From contig JAJQCX010000150.1 in the NCBI GenBank assembly GCA_021202495.1, positions 1 to 10,086 on the forward strand: a stretch of 10,086 nucleotides of DNA, in the 5' to 3' direction. This DNA comes from Clostridia bacterium. GTDB lineage: Bacteria; Bacillota; Clostridia; UMGS1883. Shown piece after piece: positions 1 to 6,018 of the stretch (positions are counted from its first letter, which is position 1; each line of letters begins with the position of its first letter). Below the pieces are notes generated by a model. That model ran no database searches. It saw nothing but the letters and a program-made list of their open reading frames with translations, and was not told the origin of the DNA. The position numbers and the translations under genes were made by a program.

Positions 1-517
1 TCCCCAAAAGCTCCGCCGCAACAATTTTCCCCGCGTCCGGCACAATAAACGGCAGCACGCACACCGTCAGCGCGTAGCCGACCTCGCATTTTGTCACAAA
101 CACAAACTGCAGCGTACCCAATCCGTAGCAAACGGCAAGCGCCAAAATTGCCGCAATTACCCTTGCCGCAATCCTCACGCCCTTCGGCTTTTCGTTTATC
201 CTCTTGCACTCCGCCGCGCCTATCAGCAGCGCCACAAAAATATACGACGTTATGTACCCGCCCGTCATGCCGACAAGGACGGACAATCCTCCCTTAAATC
301 CCGAAAAAACAGGCAGCCCCACCGCGCCTATCAAAATATAGAGCGCCGTTGCCGCAGTCCCCCACTTTGCCCCCAAAACAACCGCCGCCAACGCCACCGC
401 AAAAATCGCAAGCGTTATCGACACCGGCCCAATAGGTATGCTTATCGGCGCGCATATGCAAATAATCGCCGCAAACAGCGCGCACACAACCATGTTCTTA
501 ACCATCGTATTTCTCAT
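1..517 (-). CDS. bioY: BioY, substrate-binding (S) component of an ECF biotin transporter, 3' end missing
   Basis: BioY is the membrane S component that captures biotin and works with the ECF energising module (EcfA, EcfA', EcfT). The 172 visible residues are very hydrophobic, with an N-terminal segment at about 8-30, helices at about 34-50 and 56-70, and a final one at about 115-142. The family loop is clear at about 63-88 (GAVGLPVFSGFKGG followed by a GxTGGY motif), and a PDAGK motif sits near 160. BioY is normally about 180-190 residues, so only the last few are lost off the window edge. The ATG at 515-517 is chosen because GGAGG (526-530) lies 8 nt upstream. No ECF ATPase or T component is visible, so it probably shares an ECF module encoded elsewhere. 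The promoter lies within two BirA-like palindromes, which fits biotin-repressed expression. The family call is firm; the biotin substrate is inferred from family plus operator. Confidence 0.93.
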   Translation of the reverse strand, partial: MRNTMVKNMVVCALFAAIICICAPISIPIGPVSITLAIFAVALAAVVLGAKWGTAATALYILIGAVGLPVFSGFKGGLSVLVGMTGGYITSYIFVALLIGAAECKRINEKPKGVRIAARVIAAILALAVCYGLGTLQFVFVTKCEVGYALTVCVLPFIVPDAGKIVAAELLG

Positions 518-608
518 ATTGTCAACCTCCAAATTAAATCCTACGGTGACAATATACCACATTATTCTCCGATTGTCAACCCAATTTTAAAATTTCAAGG
601 TTGACAAT
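518..608 (-). promoter_or_regulatory. bioY promoter embedded in two BirA-type biotin operators
   Basis: On the minus strand TTGACA (574-579) and TATATT (551-556) are separated by exactly 17 bp, a near-consensus sigma-A promoter. Operator B is a perfect 10-bp inverted repeat, ATTGTCAACC at 572-581 and GGTTGACAAT at 599-608, with a 17-nt spacer. Operator A is ATTGTCAACC at 518-527 and GGTGACAAT at 545-553 (one T missing), also with a 17-nt spacer. The E. coli bio operator has the same shape (TTGTAAACC, 16 nt, GGTTTACAA). The -35 lies inside a half-site of B, the -10 overlaps a half-site of A, and A also covers the ribosome binding site. The sequence pattern is seen directly; repression by biotinyl-AMP-bound BirA is inferred. 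Confidence 0.85.
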
Positions 609-612
609 TAGC

Positions 613-963
613 TTATTTTTGTTTTGCCGATTTAACAATTGCGGTCAAAAGCCTCTTTAATTCATTGCAATCTTTGTAAATACTCTCGAATTGCTTATCT
701 GACAAATAATCCGTTTCATGCAGCAATTCCAACCAATACTCCGTTTCATTTACCTCTTTCAAAGAAATATGCATTTTTGCAATAAACTCTGCTCTGCTCA
801 CAGATACAACCGCTTCCCGAATATTTGCCCCAACACTTGTGCCGCTCCTTAGCAATTGTTTTGACAACACAAATTCTCTCTTTTCCTCACAAAGATATTG
901 ATAAAGCCTTATAGCCCTAATTGCAAACAACTTACTTTTATCAACAACAATGTTCTCTTTCAT
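613..963 (-). CDS. Four-helix-bundle protein, S23 / 23S rRNA intervening-sequence family
   Basis: This 116-residue protein matches the four helix bundle family first noted inside intervening sequences of some 23S rRNA genes; the diversity-generating retroelement accessory protein Avd has a related fold. Family features are an N-terminal helix with FAIRAIRLYQYL (about 13-24), the loop LLRSGTSVGANIREA (about 37-51), a helix with SRAEFIAKMHISLKEVNETEYWLELL, and a basic C-terminal helix. It has no signal peptide or membrane segment. I start it at the ATG 961-963 because GGAGG precedes it at normal spacing and family members are about 115-120 residues; the frame stays open to a TTG at 1006-1008, which would add 15 unlikely residues. 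No rRNA or reverse transcriptase is nearby, so this is a stand-alone copy of unknown role, perhaps binding nucleic acid. Its stop codon lies 4 nt from the bioY operator region. Confidence 0.85.
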   Translation of the reverse strand: MKENIVVDKSKLFAIRAIRLYQYLCEEKREFVLSKQLLRSGTSVGANIREAVVSVSRAEFIAKMHISLKEVNETEYWLELLHETDYLSDKQFESIYKDCNELKRLLTAIVKSAKQK

Positions 964-982
964 TTGAACACCCTCCATCACT

Positions 983-998
983 TGCGCCCGCAGGCGCA
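983..998 (-). other. Short GC-rich hairpin in the leader of the four-helix gene
   Basis: TGCGCC (983-988) and its exact complement GGCGCA (993-998) enclose a 4-nt loop. It is followed in the transcript by ATGGAG, nine nt and the start codon. The same order, with an unrelated stem sequence, precedes the TetR gene at 7933-7969. Confidence 0.55.
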
Positions 999-1005
999 CA
1001 AAATC

Positions 1006-1060
1006 CAAATTCCGCTCCGCGGAATTTGTTCCTTCATTATTAATTCTTAATTTTTAATTA
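1006..1060. repeat. Hairpin plus heptamer-repeat element, copy 1
   Basis: A perfect 10-bp stem with a 3-nt loop (CAAATTCCGC at 1006-1015, TCC, GCGGAATTTG at 1019-1028) is followed by TTCCTT (1029-1034) and three tandem 7-mers, TTAATTC, TTAATTT and TTAATTA (1040-1060). The last 7-mer supplies the stop codon and final codon of the radical SAM gene (stop at 1054-1056). The same architecture occurs at 8318-8377 with compensating changes in the stem. It is not a typical rho-independent terminator because no T-run directly follows the stem. Confidence 0.7.
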
Positions 1061-1980
1061 TACATTATTCCCTGTACTCTCCCCGTCTCCGCCATCCTCC
1101 TATCAATCGCGGCAAGTACGGCGATTTTTGCGCGGCTCCAATTGGGCGCAATCATTTTCTCCTTGTCCCCGTCGCCCGTCAAACGCTCTATCACACATTC
1201 CGGCGGCAAAAGAGCGAGCTGCCGCGTGACTATATCCACATATTCATCCTTTTCAAGCGTCCTCAATTCGCCCGATAAAAACTGCCTCTCGCACACCGTT
1301 CCGCGCAGGATATATAAAAGATGTATCTTCACCGCATCGGGGCGCATCCTCCCCACAATCTCCGCGCTTTTTATCATATCTTCATCGTTTTCGCCGATAA
1401 GCCCGTTTATCAAATGCACGCATATGCGTATTCCCCTCGCCCGCAAATGTGAAAAAGCGTCCTCAAACACGGCGAAATCGTACCCGCGATTTATCGCGCG
1501 CGCCGTTTCGTCATGCGCGCTCTGAAGCCCCAGCTCCACCGTCAGGTTTGTCCTCTCGTTTATCTCCGAAAGATAATCCAAAACATCATCGGACAGGCAG
1601 TCAGCTCTCGTCGCAACGCTCAGCCCGACAACTCCCTCGCAGCAAAGCGCCTCTTCATATTTTTCTTTCAGTACGTCAAGCGGCGCATACGTATTCGTAT
1701 GCGCCTGAAAATATGCTGTGATTTTCGGATTGGGATGCTTTTTTGCAATTCGCTCCCGCTCCGCCGCAATCTGCCGCTCAATGCTGCCCGGGTGCGTAAA
1801 ATCGCCCGCTCCGCCGCCGCAGAACGTGCAGCCTCCCACGCCGCACCGCCCGTCGATGTTCGGGCAGGTAAAGCCGCCGTCAAGCGCCGCCTTGTAAACC
1901 TTTTCGCCGAATTTATGTTTATTATAGTAAGAAAGCGTGTGATACCGCTTGTTGTCGTCGGCAAATTCAAACTTTGTCAA
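1054..1980 (-). CDS. Radical SAM protein of the YtqA/YhcC type (TIGR01212-like)
   Basis: A 308-residue radical SAM protein of unknown substrate. The N-terminus has the family signature YHTLSYYNKHKFGEKVYK (about 13-30), then DGGFTCPN and a cysteine cluster at C39, C51 and C54. The last two form CTFC, and the spacing C-x11-C-x2-C is the unusual [4Fe-4S] ligand arrangement of this family rather than CxxxCxxC. Further landmarks are the AYFQAHTNTYAPL segment near 89-101, LSVATRADCL near 119-128, and GLQSAHDETARAINRGYD near 151-168. Length matches the family (about 300-320). It begins with TTG at 1978-1980, overlapping the TGA of mltG as TTGA; a stop codon lies seven codons upstream in frame with no ATG or GTG between, and GGGGA (1988-1992) is well placed, so the TTG start is likely real and coupled to mltG translation. 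Its final codons lie in the heptamer repeat. Confidence 0.88.
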   Translation of the reverse strand: MTKFEFADDNKRYHTLSYYNKHKFGEKVYKAALDGGFTCPNIDGRCGVGGCTFCGGGAGDFTHPGSIERQIAAERERIAKKHPNPKITAYFQAHTNTYAPLDVLKEKYEEALCCEGVVGLSVATRADCLSDDVLDYLSEINERTNLTVELGLQSAHDETARAINRGYDFAVFEDAFSHLRARGIRICVHLINGLIGENDEDMIKSAEIVGRMRPDAVKIHLLYILRGTVCERQFLSGELRTLEKDEYVDIVTRQLALLPPECVIERLTGDGDKEKMIAPNWSRAKIAVLAAIDRRMAETGRVQGIMYN

Positions 1981-2999
1981 TTCATCGTCCCCAAATGCTC
2001 TTCATAGGTCTCCGTAAAAATGTGGCTTCCGTCGTTCTTCGTCGTGTCGGTGTGATAATAATAATAACTGTGGCTCGCGGGCTCCGCCGCCGCTTTGAGC
2101 GACTCACGTCCGGGATTGCATATCGGTCCCGCAGGCAGCCCCGAAACCTTGTATGTGTTGTACGGCGAATCGATGTTTTTGTCGGACGCGTTCACGCTTT
2201 CATACGTCCCGTTCGTCGCCGCGTACACAAACGTCGCGTCTATCTGCAGCCTCATTCCAATGTCGAGCCTGTTGTATATCACTCCCGCGACCATCGCACG
2301 CTCCTCGTCAAGCTTTGCCTCTTTTTCGACCATCGCTGCCACCGTCACCGTTTCATAGAGCGAATAGGGGCTATTTATCTCGGCATATTCCTTTTCAAAC
2401 TGCCCAAGCATTGTGTCAATCACGTCATGCGCCGAAGCGTCCGCGAAAAATTCATACGTTTCGGGGAACAAAAAGCCCTGCAATTTATAGTTTACACCCT
2501 CAACGTCGGGTATCTCGCTCAAAAAGTCGTAGTCATATTCATCCGAAAGCGCCGCCAAAAAATCCTCCTCGCCGAATCCAAAAATCTCCGCCGCGCTTTT
2601 CGCAATCTGTTCAACGCTGTACCCCTCGGGCACAACGAGCCTCACCGTCGCCTTTATCGACTTTGTGTCAACAAGCGTCGTGATTATGTCTGGTATCGAC
2701 ATTCCCTCGTGCATCTCAAACACTCCGTAGTTGAGGTTTGCCCCCTCGCCGCTTTGGCGCACCTTTAATTTAAATATAAATTCGCTTCTTATCAGCCCCG
2801 CGTCTTTGAGCGCCGCCGCAATGTCCGAAACGGTCGACCCCTCCGCAATCGTCACCGTGACAGCATCGCCGTCGGTCGAAGCTGTCTTTGTATATTCACT
2901 CACATACGGCGCAATAACCGCAATTAAAACAATCGCAGCAATAACGCCGCAAATTGCCGCCACAGCGCCTTTTTTTAATTTTCTCCTTTGTTTTTCCAT
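1977..2999 (-). CDS. mltG: MltG, endolytic peptidoglycan transglycosylase
   Basis: MltG (YceG family) is a membrane-anchored lytic transglycosylase that cuts nascent glycan strands and so limits their length. The 340 residues begin with a basic cytoplasmic tail (MEKQRRKLKK), one membrane segment at about 11-33, a LysM-like region (about 47-115), and the YceG catalytic domain. The active-site motif AAMVEKEAKLDEER lies at about 221-234, with glutamates E225 and E227, one of which corresponds to the E. coli catalytic glutamate; the following VAGVIYNRL and MRLQIDATFVYA, and later YNTYKVSGLPAGPICNPG, are all strongly conserved. Length is normal and no break is seen. The ATG at 2997-2999 has a strong GAAAGGAG upstream. 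It is the first gene of an apparent operon with the radical SAM gene, and is transcribed divergently from sipL. Confidence 0.95.
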   Translation of the reverse strand: MEKQRRKLKKGAVAAICGVIAAIVLIAVIAPYVSEYTKTASTDGDAVTVTIAEGSTVSDIAAALKDAGLIRSEFIFKLKVRQSGEGANLNYGVFEMHEGMSIPDIITTLVDTKSIKATVRLVVPEGYSVEQIAKSAAEIFGFGEEDFLAALSDEYDYDFLSEIPDVEGVNYKLQGFLFPETYEFFADASAHDVIDTMLGQFEKEYAEINSPYSLYETVTVAAMVEKEAKLDEERAMVAGVIYNRLDIGMRLQIDATFVYAATNGTYESVNASDKNIDSPYNTYKVSGLPAGPICNPGRESLKAAAEPASHSYYYYHTDTTKNDGSHIFTETYEEHLGTMN

Positions 3000-3021
3000 A
3001 ATGCCGCTCCTTTCGACATTT

Positions 3022-3050
3022 ATTTTAGCACATTTTCATTCTCGTTTCAA
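3022..3050 (-). promoter_or_regulatory. Sigma-A-like promoter for mltG
   Basis: On the minus strand TTGAAA (3045-3050) and TAAAAT (3022-3027) are 17 bp apart, and TG one base upstream of the -10 makes it an extended -10. The expected transcript start is about 10 nt before the Shine-Dalgarno of mltG. No other good promoter lies between this and bioY, so it probably drives mltG, the radical SAM gene and perhaps the four-helix gene. Confidence 0.7.
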
Positions 3051-3079
3051 TCATAACATATAAAATTTAATCATAAACT
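3051..3079 (+). promoter_or_regulatory. Sigma-E (mother-cell) promoter for sipL
   Basis: TCATAAC (3051-3057), 14 nt, then CATAAACT (3072-3079). Against the B. subtilis sigma-E consensus as I recall it (kmATATT, 14-15 nt, CATACAhT) this is about 5 of 7 and 7 of 8 matches at correct spacing. Transcription would begin about 3086, leaving a short leader carrying GGAGG at 3095-3099. SipL is expressed under sigma-E in Clostridioides difficile, which agrees with the call. Confidence 0.65.
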
Positions 3080-3107
3080 GTACAAAAACCGTATGGAGGA
3101 TATAATT

Positions 3108-4616
3108 ATGAGTAATATCAATTGTTCCTATAAAGACCTCGCCCACAGCGAATGCTTTGCCGACAAAACAGAAAAAACGACCTGCGACTGCGACATGATT
3201 GTCCCCGACGCCCAAAGCGACGCCGCCAAAGTGATAAGCGCCGACGCGCATGCCCGCATTTCGCGCTGTGAGTACGCATCGGGACGCGTCACAATCTCGG
3301 GCTCCGTCACCTTTAACATACTTTACATAAGCGACGAGGAAAATCCCCGCGTCTGCTCGGTTACAAAGTCCGCCCCCTTTACCCACGTTTCCCTCTGCGA
3401 GAGCAGCGACGAAAACGTCGTCTGCATCGCATCCGCCGCCGTGTCGTCCGTTTCTTTCAGCCTCGTCAACGGCAGACGAATCAAGGCAAGCTGCGATCTC
3501 ACTCTTTCAATCTCCTGCTTTAAAAACATGCGCGATAATATATTGACCTCGCTTGACGGTGCGGAATGTCTCAAACGTGAAATCACGCTCACCGCCCTCA
3601 AAACAGCCGCAAGGAAAGAAATTTCCCTCAACGAAACGCTCGATCTTCCCGCGGGCAAAGGTGCGATTGGTGAAATTTTGCGAAGCTTCGTTTCGGTTTC
3701 AAATTATGAGGCGAAGCCGCTTCACAACAAGCTCATGCTAAAGGGCAGCCTTTTAGCCTCAATTCTCTACCTCTCTGACGGCAATCTCAACACCGCCTCG
3801 GTTGAAATTCCTTTTACCGAGGTTGTCGACGCCGAAGGGCTTGCGCCGGGAGGCAGCCTTAAAACCGACCTTTCTATTGCCGACTGCGAAATTCTCCCCG
3901 AAACCGACCTTTCCGGCGAATATAAAATGATTAACGCCGCCGTCGTCCTCTCCGTTCTCGTTTTATCCACAGAAAGCGAAACGTGCGAGGTTGTCACCGA
4001 CGCCTATCTTCCCCACGGCGCGCTAAAATGCGAATGCGCAAAAATCCGCCTGAACGGCGCACAATGCGAGCCCGAAGAAGAATTTATCAAGGAAAATCTC
4101 AGCTTAAATTCGTCAAATCCGCCTCTCTCCCGCGTTTTCGACATGTCCTGCCGTCTTTCCGAGCCCAACTGCGACGAAAATGGTATGATTAACGGCTTTG
4201 TCGAAGTCACGATTCTCTATCTTTCCTCCGACCCTTCCAATCCTCTCGCCTCATTTTCAGGCAAAATCCCCTATACGCATAAATCCTCCTGCAAAAGCAT
4301 TTCCTCCGTCAAAGCCTCCCTTAATCATTCAAGCTACACCATTTCATCTCAAAACGAGCTGGAGGTGCGCCTTTCGCTTCTTTTCACAATCACTCCCGCA
4401 AATTGCGAAACGATAAACGTCTTCACATCTGTCGAAGAAGACGCCTTCACCCCGTCTGATCGTCCCTCAATAACAATCTCCTTCGTTTCCGACTGCGACA
4501 CCCTCTGGAGCGTCGCCAAAAAGCACAACATCTCCCTCTCCGACCTAATCTCCGCCAACGCCTTGAGCGAAAACCAACCCCTCAAAAAAGGCGAAAAGCT
4601 TTTAATTCCCCGCTGA
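3108..4616 (+). CDS. sipL: SipL-like spore coat morphogenesis protein (three SPOCS/DUF3794-type domains plus LysM)
   Basis: A 502-residue soluble protein. Three repeated beta-rich DUF3794/SPOCS-like units can be traced, centred near residues 25-95, 175-245 and 335-395; each ends with an ILY(I/L)S strand and then a PFTHV / PFTEV / PYTHK strand. A C-terminal LysM spans about 455-502 (ISFVSDCDTLWSVAKKHNIS, then LISANAL and the KKGEKLLIP ending). In C. difficile SipL sits on the forespore surface and uses its LysM to bind the coat ATPase SpoIVA; this layout and length fit. It is cysteine-rich for a cytoplasmic protein. I start it at ATG 3108-3110 with GGAGG 8 nt upstream; the earlier in-frame ATG at 3093 overlaps that ribosome site and is unlikely. 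It is transcribed alone, against most neighbours, and ends in a hairpin terminator. Codons are rich in C and T, matching the strand bias. Confidence 0.9.
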   Translation: MSNINCSYKDLAHSECFADKTEKTTCDCDMIVPDAQSDAAKVISADAHARISRCEYASGRVTISGSVTFNILYISDEENPRVCSVTKSAPFTHVSLCESSDENVVCIASAAVSSVSFSLVNGRRIKASCDLTLSISCFKNMRDNILTSLDGAECLKREITLTALKTAARKEISLNETLDLPAGKGAIGEILRSFVSVSNYEAKPLHNKLMLKGSLLASILYLSDGNLNTASVEIPFTEVVDAEGLAPGGSLKTDLSIADCEILPETDLSGEYKMINAAVVLSVLVLSTESETCEVVTDAYLPHGALKCECAKIRLNGAQCEPEEEFIKENLSLNSSNPPLSRVFDMSCRLSEPNCDENGMINGFVEVTILYLSSDPSNPLASFSGKIPYTHKSSCKSISSVKASLNHSSYTISSQNELEVRLSLLFTITPANCETINVFTSVEEDAFTPSDRPSITISFVSDCDTLWSVAKKHNISLSDLISANALSENQPLKKGEKLLIPR

Positions 4617-4651
4617 AAAAAGCGCGTATCAACCGTGATGCGCGCTTTTTT
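4616..4651. terminator. Bidirectional intrinsic terminator between sipL and the HTH gene
   Basis: Stem arms at 4616-4631 and 4636-4651 pair over 16 positions, with one T-G wobble (4627/4640), around a 4-nt loop. A-run and T-run edges give a U-tract in both directions. The left arm begins on the last base of the sipL stop (4614-4616) and the right arm enters the HTH-gene stop (4650-4652), so one hairpin serves both convergent genes. Confidence 0.88.
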
Positions 4652-5303
4652 AAAATTCCGCCTCTTCCAAATCAAGCTCCAACAAATCCTCCGCTTCGCA
4701 GCCCAACGCTCTTGCCAAATCCAAAACAGCGTCCGCCGACGCTTTGTTTATATTTTTCGCCTTCGATTCATACTGCTGCAGCGTTCTCAAATTCACGCCC
4801 GCTTTTGCCGCAAGCTCTTTTTGCGTAAGCTTTGCCTGCAGGCGCATTGTTTTAAGCCTGCTCTGTTCATTTTTGTTCTTTATTATTTTATTAAACGTGT
4901 CCGCGCATTTATATTCCGATGCCTCGTGAAGTGTCGGATATAACCTCAACACCTCCTTGGGAGAAATATGCCGCAAAATGCTCTTAAAGCTTCTCCCCAA
5001 AAACCATTGATAAAACGCCAAAATCCACCCCGTCCAATACTCCGGGCTCAAATCGTATTTTTTAGAAGGGTGCGGCACATCGCCCAATCCGCTTTTTTCA
5101 AAAATCTCGCAGACAAGCTCCACACCCGTCATTCCCGAAATGTATTTCGGTGCGCCAAAGCCAAACTGCTCCGCAATTTTCGTGCCGACAAACAAATCAA
5201 AAAATTCATCTATCGAAAGATTACATTCGTTCACCGCAAAATCCGCCGCTTCTCCGAGATTTCTCATCGCTTCGTCCAAATACCTCTCGTCATAAGCGCG
5301 CAT
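4650..5303 (-). CDS. HTH_XRE regulator with a helical N-terminal domain, partner of the DUF3990 gene (candidate antitoxin)
   Basis: A 217-residue protein. Residues about 149-208 form an XRE/Cro-type helix-turn-helix: RLKTMRLQAKLTQKELAAKAG, then NLRTLQQYESKAKNINKA and DLARALGCEAEDLL. The N-terminal 140 residues are a helical domain I do not recognise by name; it has FFDLFV, the segment APKYISGMTGVELV, and a conserved-looking aromatic stretch PEYWTGWILAFYQWFLGRSF near 88-106. I recall similar proteins next to DUF3990 genes in gut Clostridia. ATG 5301-5303 has GGAGG (5312-5316) 8 nt upstream, lying inside the end of the DUF3990 gene, and the two genes overlap by 14 nt, so translation is probably coupled. 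A DNA-binding partner downstream of a possible enzyme toxin, with a palindrome in the shared promoter, suggests an autoregulating antitoxin. That role is inference. Confidence 0.82.
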   Translation of the reverse strand: MRAYDERYLDEAMRNLGEAADFAVNECNLSIDEFFDLFVGTKIAEQFGFGAPKYISGMTGVELVCEIFEKSGLGDVPHPSKKYDLSPEYWTGWILAFYQWFLGRSFKSILRHISPKEVLRLYPTLHEASEYKCADTFNKIIKNKNEQSRLKTMRLQAKLTQKELAAKAGVNLRTLQQYESKAKNINKASADAVLDLARALGCEAEDLLELDLEEAEF

Positions 5304-5961
5304 TGTTTTGCCCTCCCTCCCGCATCAAATCTCTTATATAAATTCCGTTCAAATCGTCCTTTTCCGCTTCTCTTTCAAAAGCTTCCCTCGCCTCGTCACC
5401 GCGCGCCTTGCGAAGCGGATAATACTTGTCACATTCCGCTCTTTCATACGAAACAAATTTCAGCCTCTCAAACGCCCTCTCACTTTTAATCACCCACTGC
5501 TCGCCGAGCTTTCCGAGCCGCATAGCATATGAAAGCTGCGAAAGCGAAATTTCATTGTTCACAAAAGCCCTCGCAAAGGAAAAATAAGCGTCGTCAGCCC
5601 GATACCCCACAATAACGTCGTATTCCGATATATCTATAAGATAATTTTCCCTCAACCACTCAATGGCGCGCCGCATTATCGGCGTGGAAACACGCACGCG
5701 GCGGTTATCCGTCAAAAGCGCAATCCAGTTTAAAATCGTGTATTTTTCGTCCGACAAATTAAGTATTTTTAACCCATCAATATCAAGCTCATAGCAATTG
5801 GCAAACCCCGACTCATTTTCATTGCAAGCCCATTCCTTCGCAAGTTCAATGCTCTCCGTGCAGTAAAATCCCCTGCCGTAATCGTTATAAGCTTTACCCT
5901 TTCCAAACTGCGGCTGTTCAACGATTTTTTCCGACCCGTGATATAATTTTATTACATTCAT
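5290..5961 (-). CDS. DUF3990-family protein, candidate ADP-ribosyltransferase-like toxin
   Basis: A 223-residue protein recognised as DUF3990 from its N-terminal KLYHGSEKIVEQPQFGKG and YNDYGRGFYCTESIELAKEWA (about 5-46), then YDVIVGYRADDAYF (about 114-127) and SLSQLSYAMRLGKLGEQW (about 139-156). The pattern YHGS, later GxGFYCT, and a late glutamate (E154 in LGEQW) resembles the H-Y-E layout of ADP-ribosyltransferase-like folds; I infer H8, a tyrosine in the second block and E154 as candidates, which a structure model could confirm. The biochemical activity is not established to my knowledge. It has no signal peptide or membrane segment. ATG 5959-5961 has GGAGG (5970-5974) 8 nt upstream. It is first in a two-gene unit and overlaps the HTH gene by 14 nt. 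Alternatives to a toxin are an abortive-infection effector or a host-factor modifier. Confidence 0.82.
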   Translation of the reverse strand: MNVIKLYHGSEKIVEQPQFGKGKAYNDYGRGFYCTESIELAKEWACNENESGFANCYELDIDGLKILNLSDEKYTILNWIALLTDNRRVRVSTPIMRRAIEWLRENYLIDISEYDVIVGYRADDAYFSFARAFVNNEISLSQLSYAMRLGKLGEQWVIKSERAFERLKFVSYERAECDKYYPLRKARGDEAREAFEREAEKDDLNGIYIRDLMREGGQNNARL

Positions 5962-5986
5962 CTTCCGCGCCTCCTCTCCTTAAATG

Positions 5987-6015
5987 ATTATACTTCTCAA
6001 GAAGTACTTTGTCAA
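5987..6015 (-). promoter_or_regulatory. Consensus promoter of the DUF3990-HTH pair with an embedded palindromic operator
   Basis: On the minus strand TTGACA (6010-6015), 17 bp, TATAAT (5987-5992) is a perfect sigma-A promoter. Its spacer holds a perfect inverted repeat, TACTTCT (5991-5997), CA, AGAAGTA (6000-6006), which reaches into the -10. The -35 starts 4 nt beyond the HAD stop codon. Binding of the paired HTH protein here would block polymerase directly; that is inferred from position and symmetry. Confidence 0.85.
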
Positions 6016-6018
6016 GTT

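Noticed and set aside
91..485. Small frames antisense or out of frame within bioY
   Set aside because: They are shadows of a well-supported BioY reading frame and have no ribosome sites or recognisable domains.
613..1060. 23S rRNA intervening sequence
   Set aside because: The four-helix protein family suggests it, but the flanks are protein genes with no rRNA sequence.
3056..3080. Sigma-K promoter for sipL (AC, then CATAAACTG)
   Set aside because: The -10 lacks the final TA and the spacing is short; sigma-E fits the same bases better and agrees with SipL biology.
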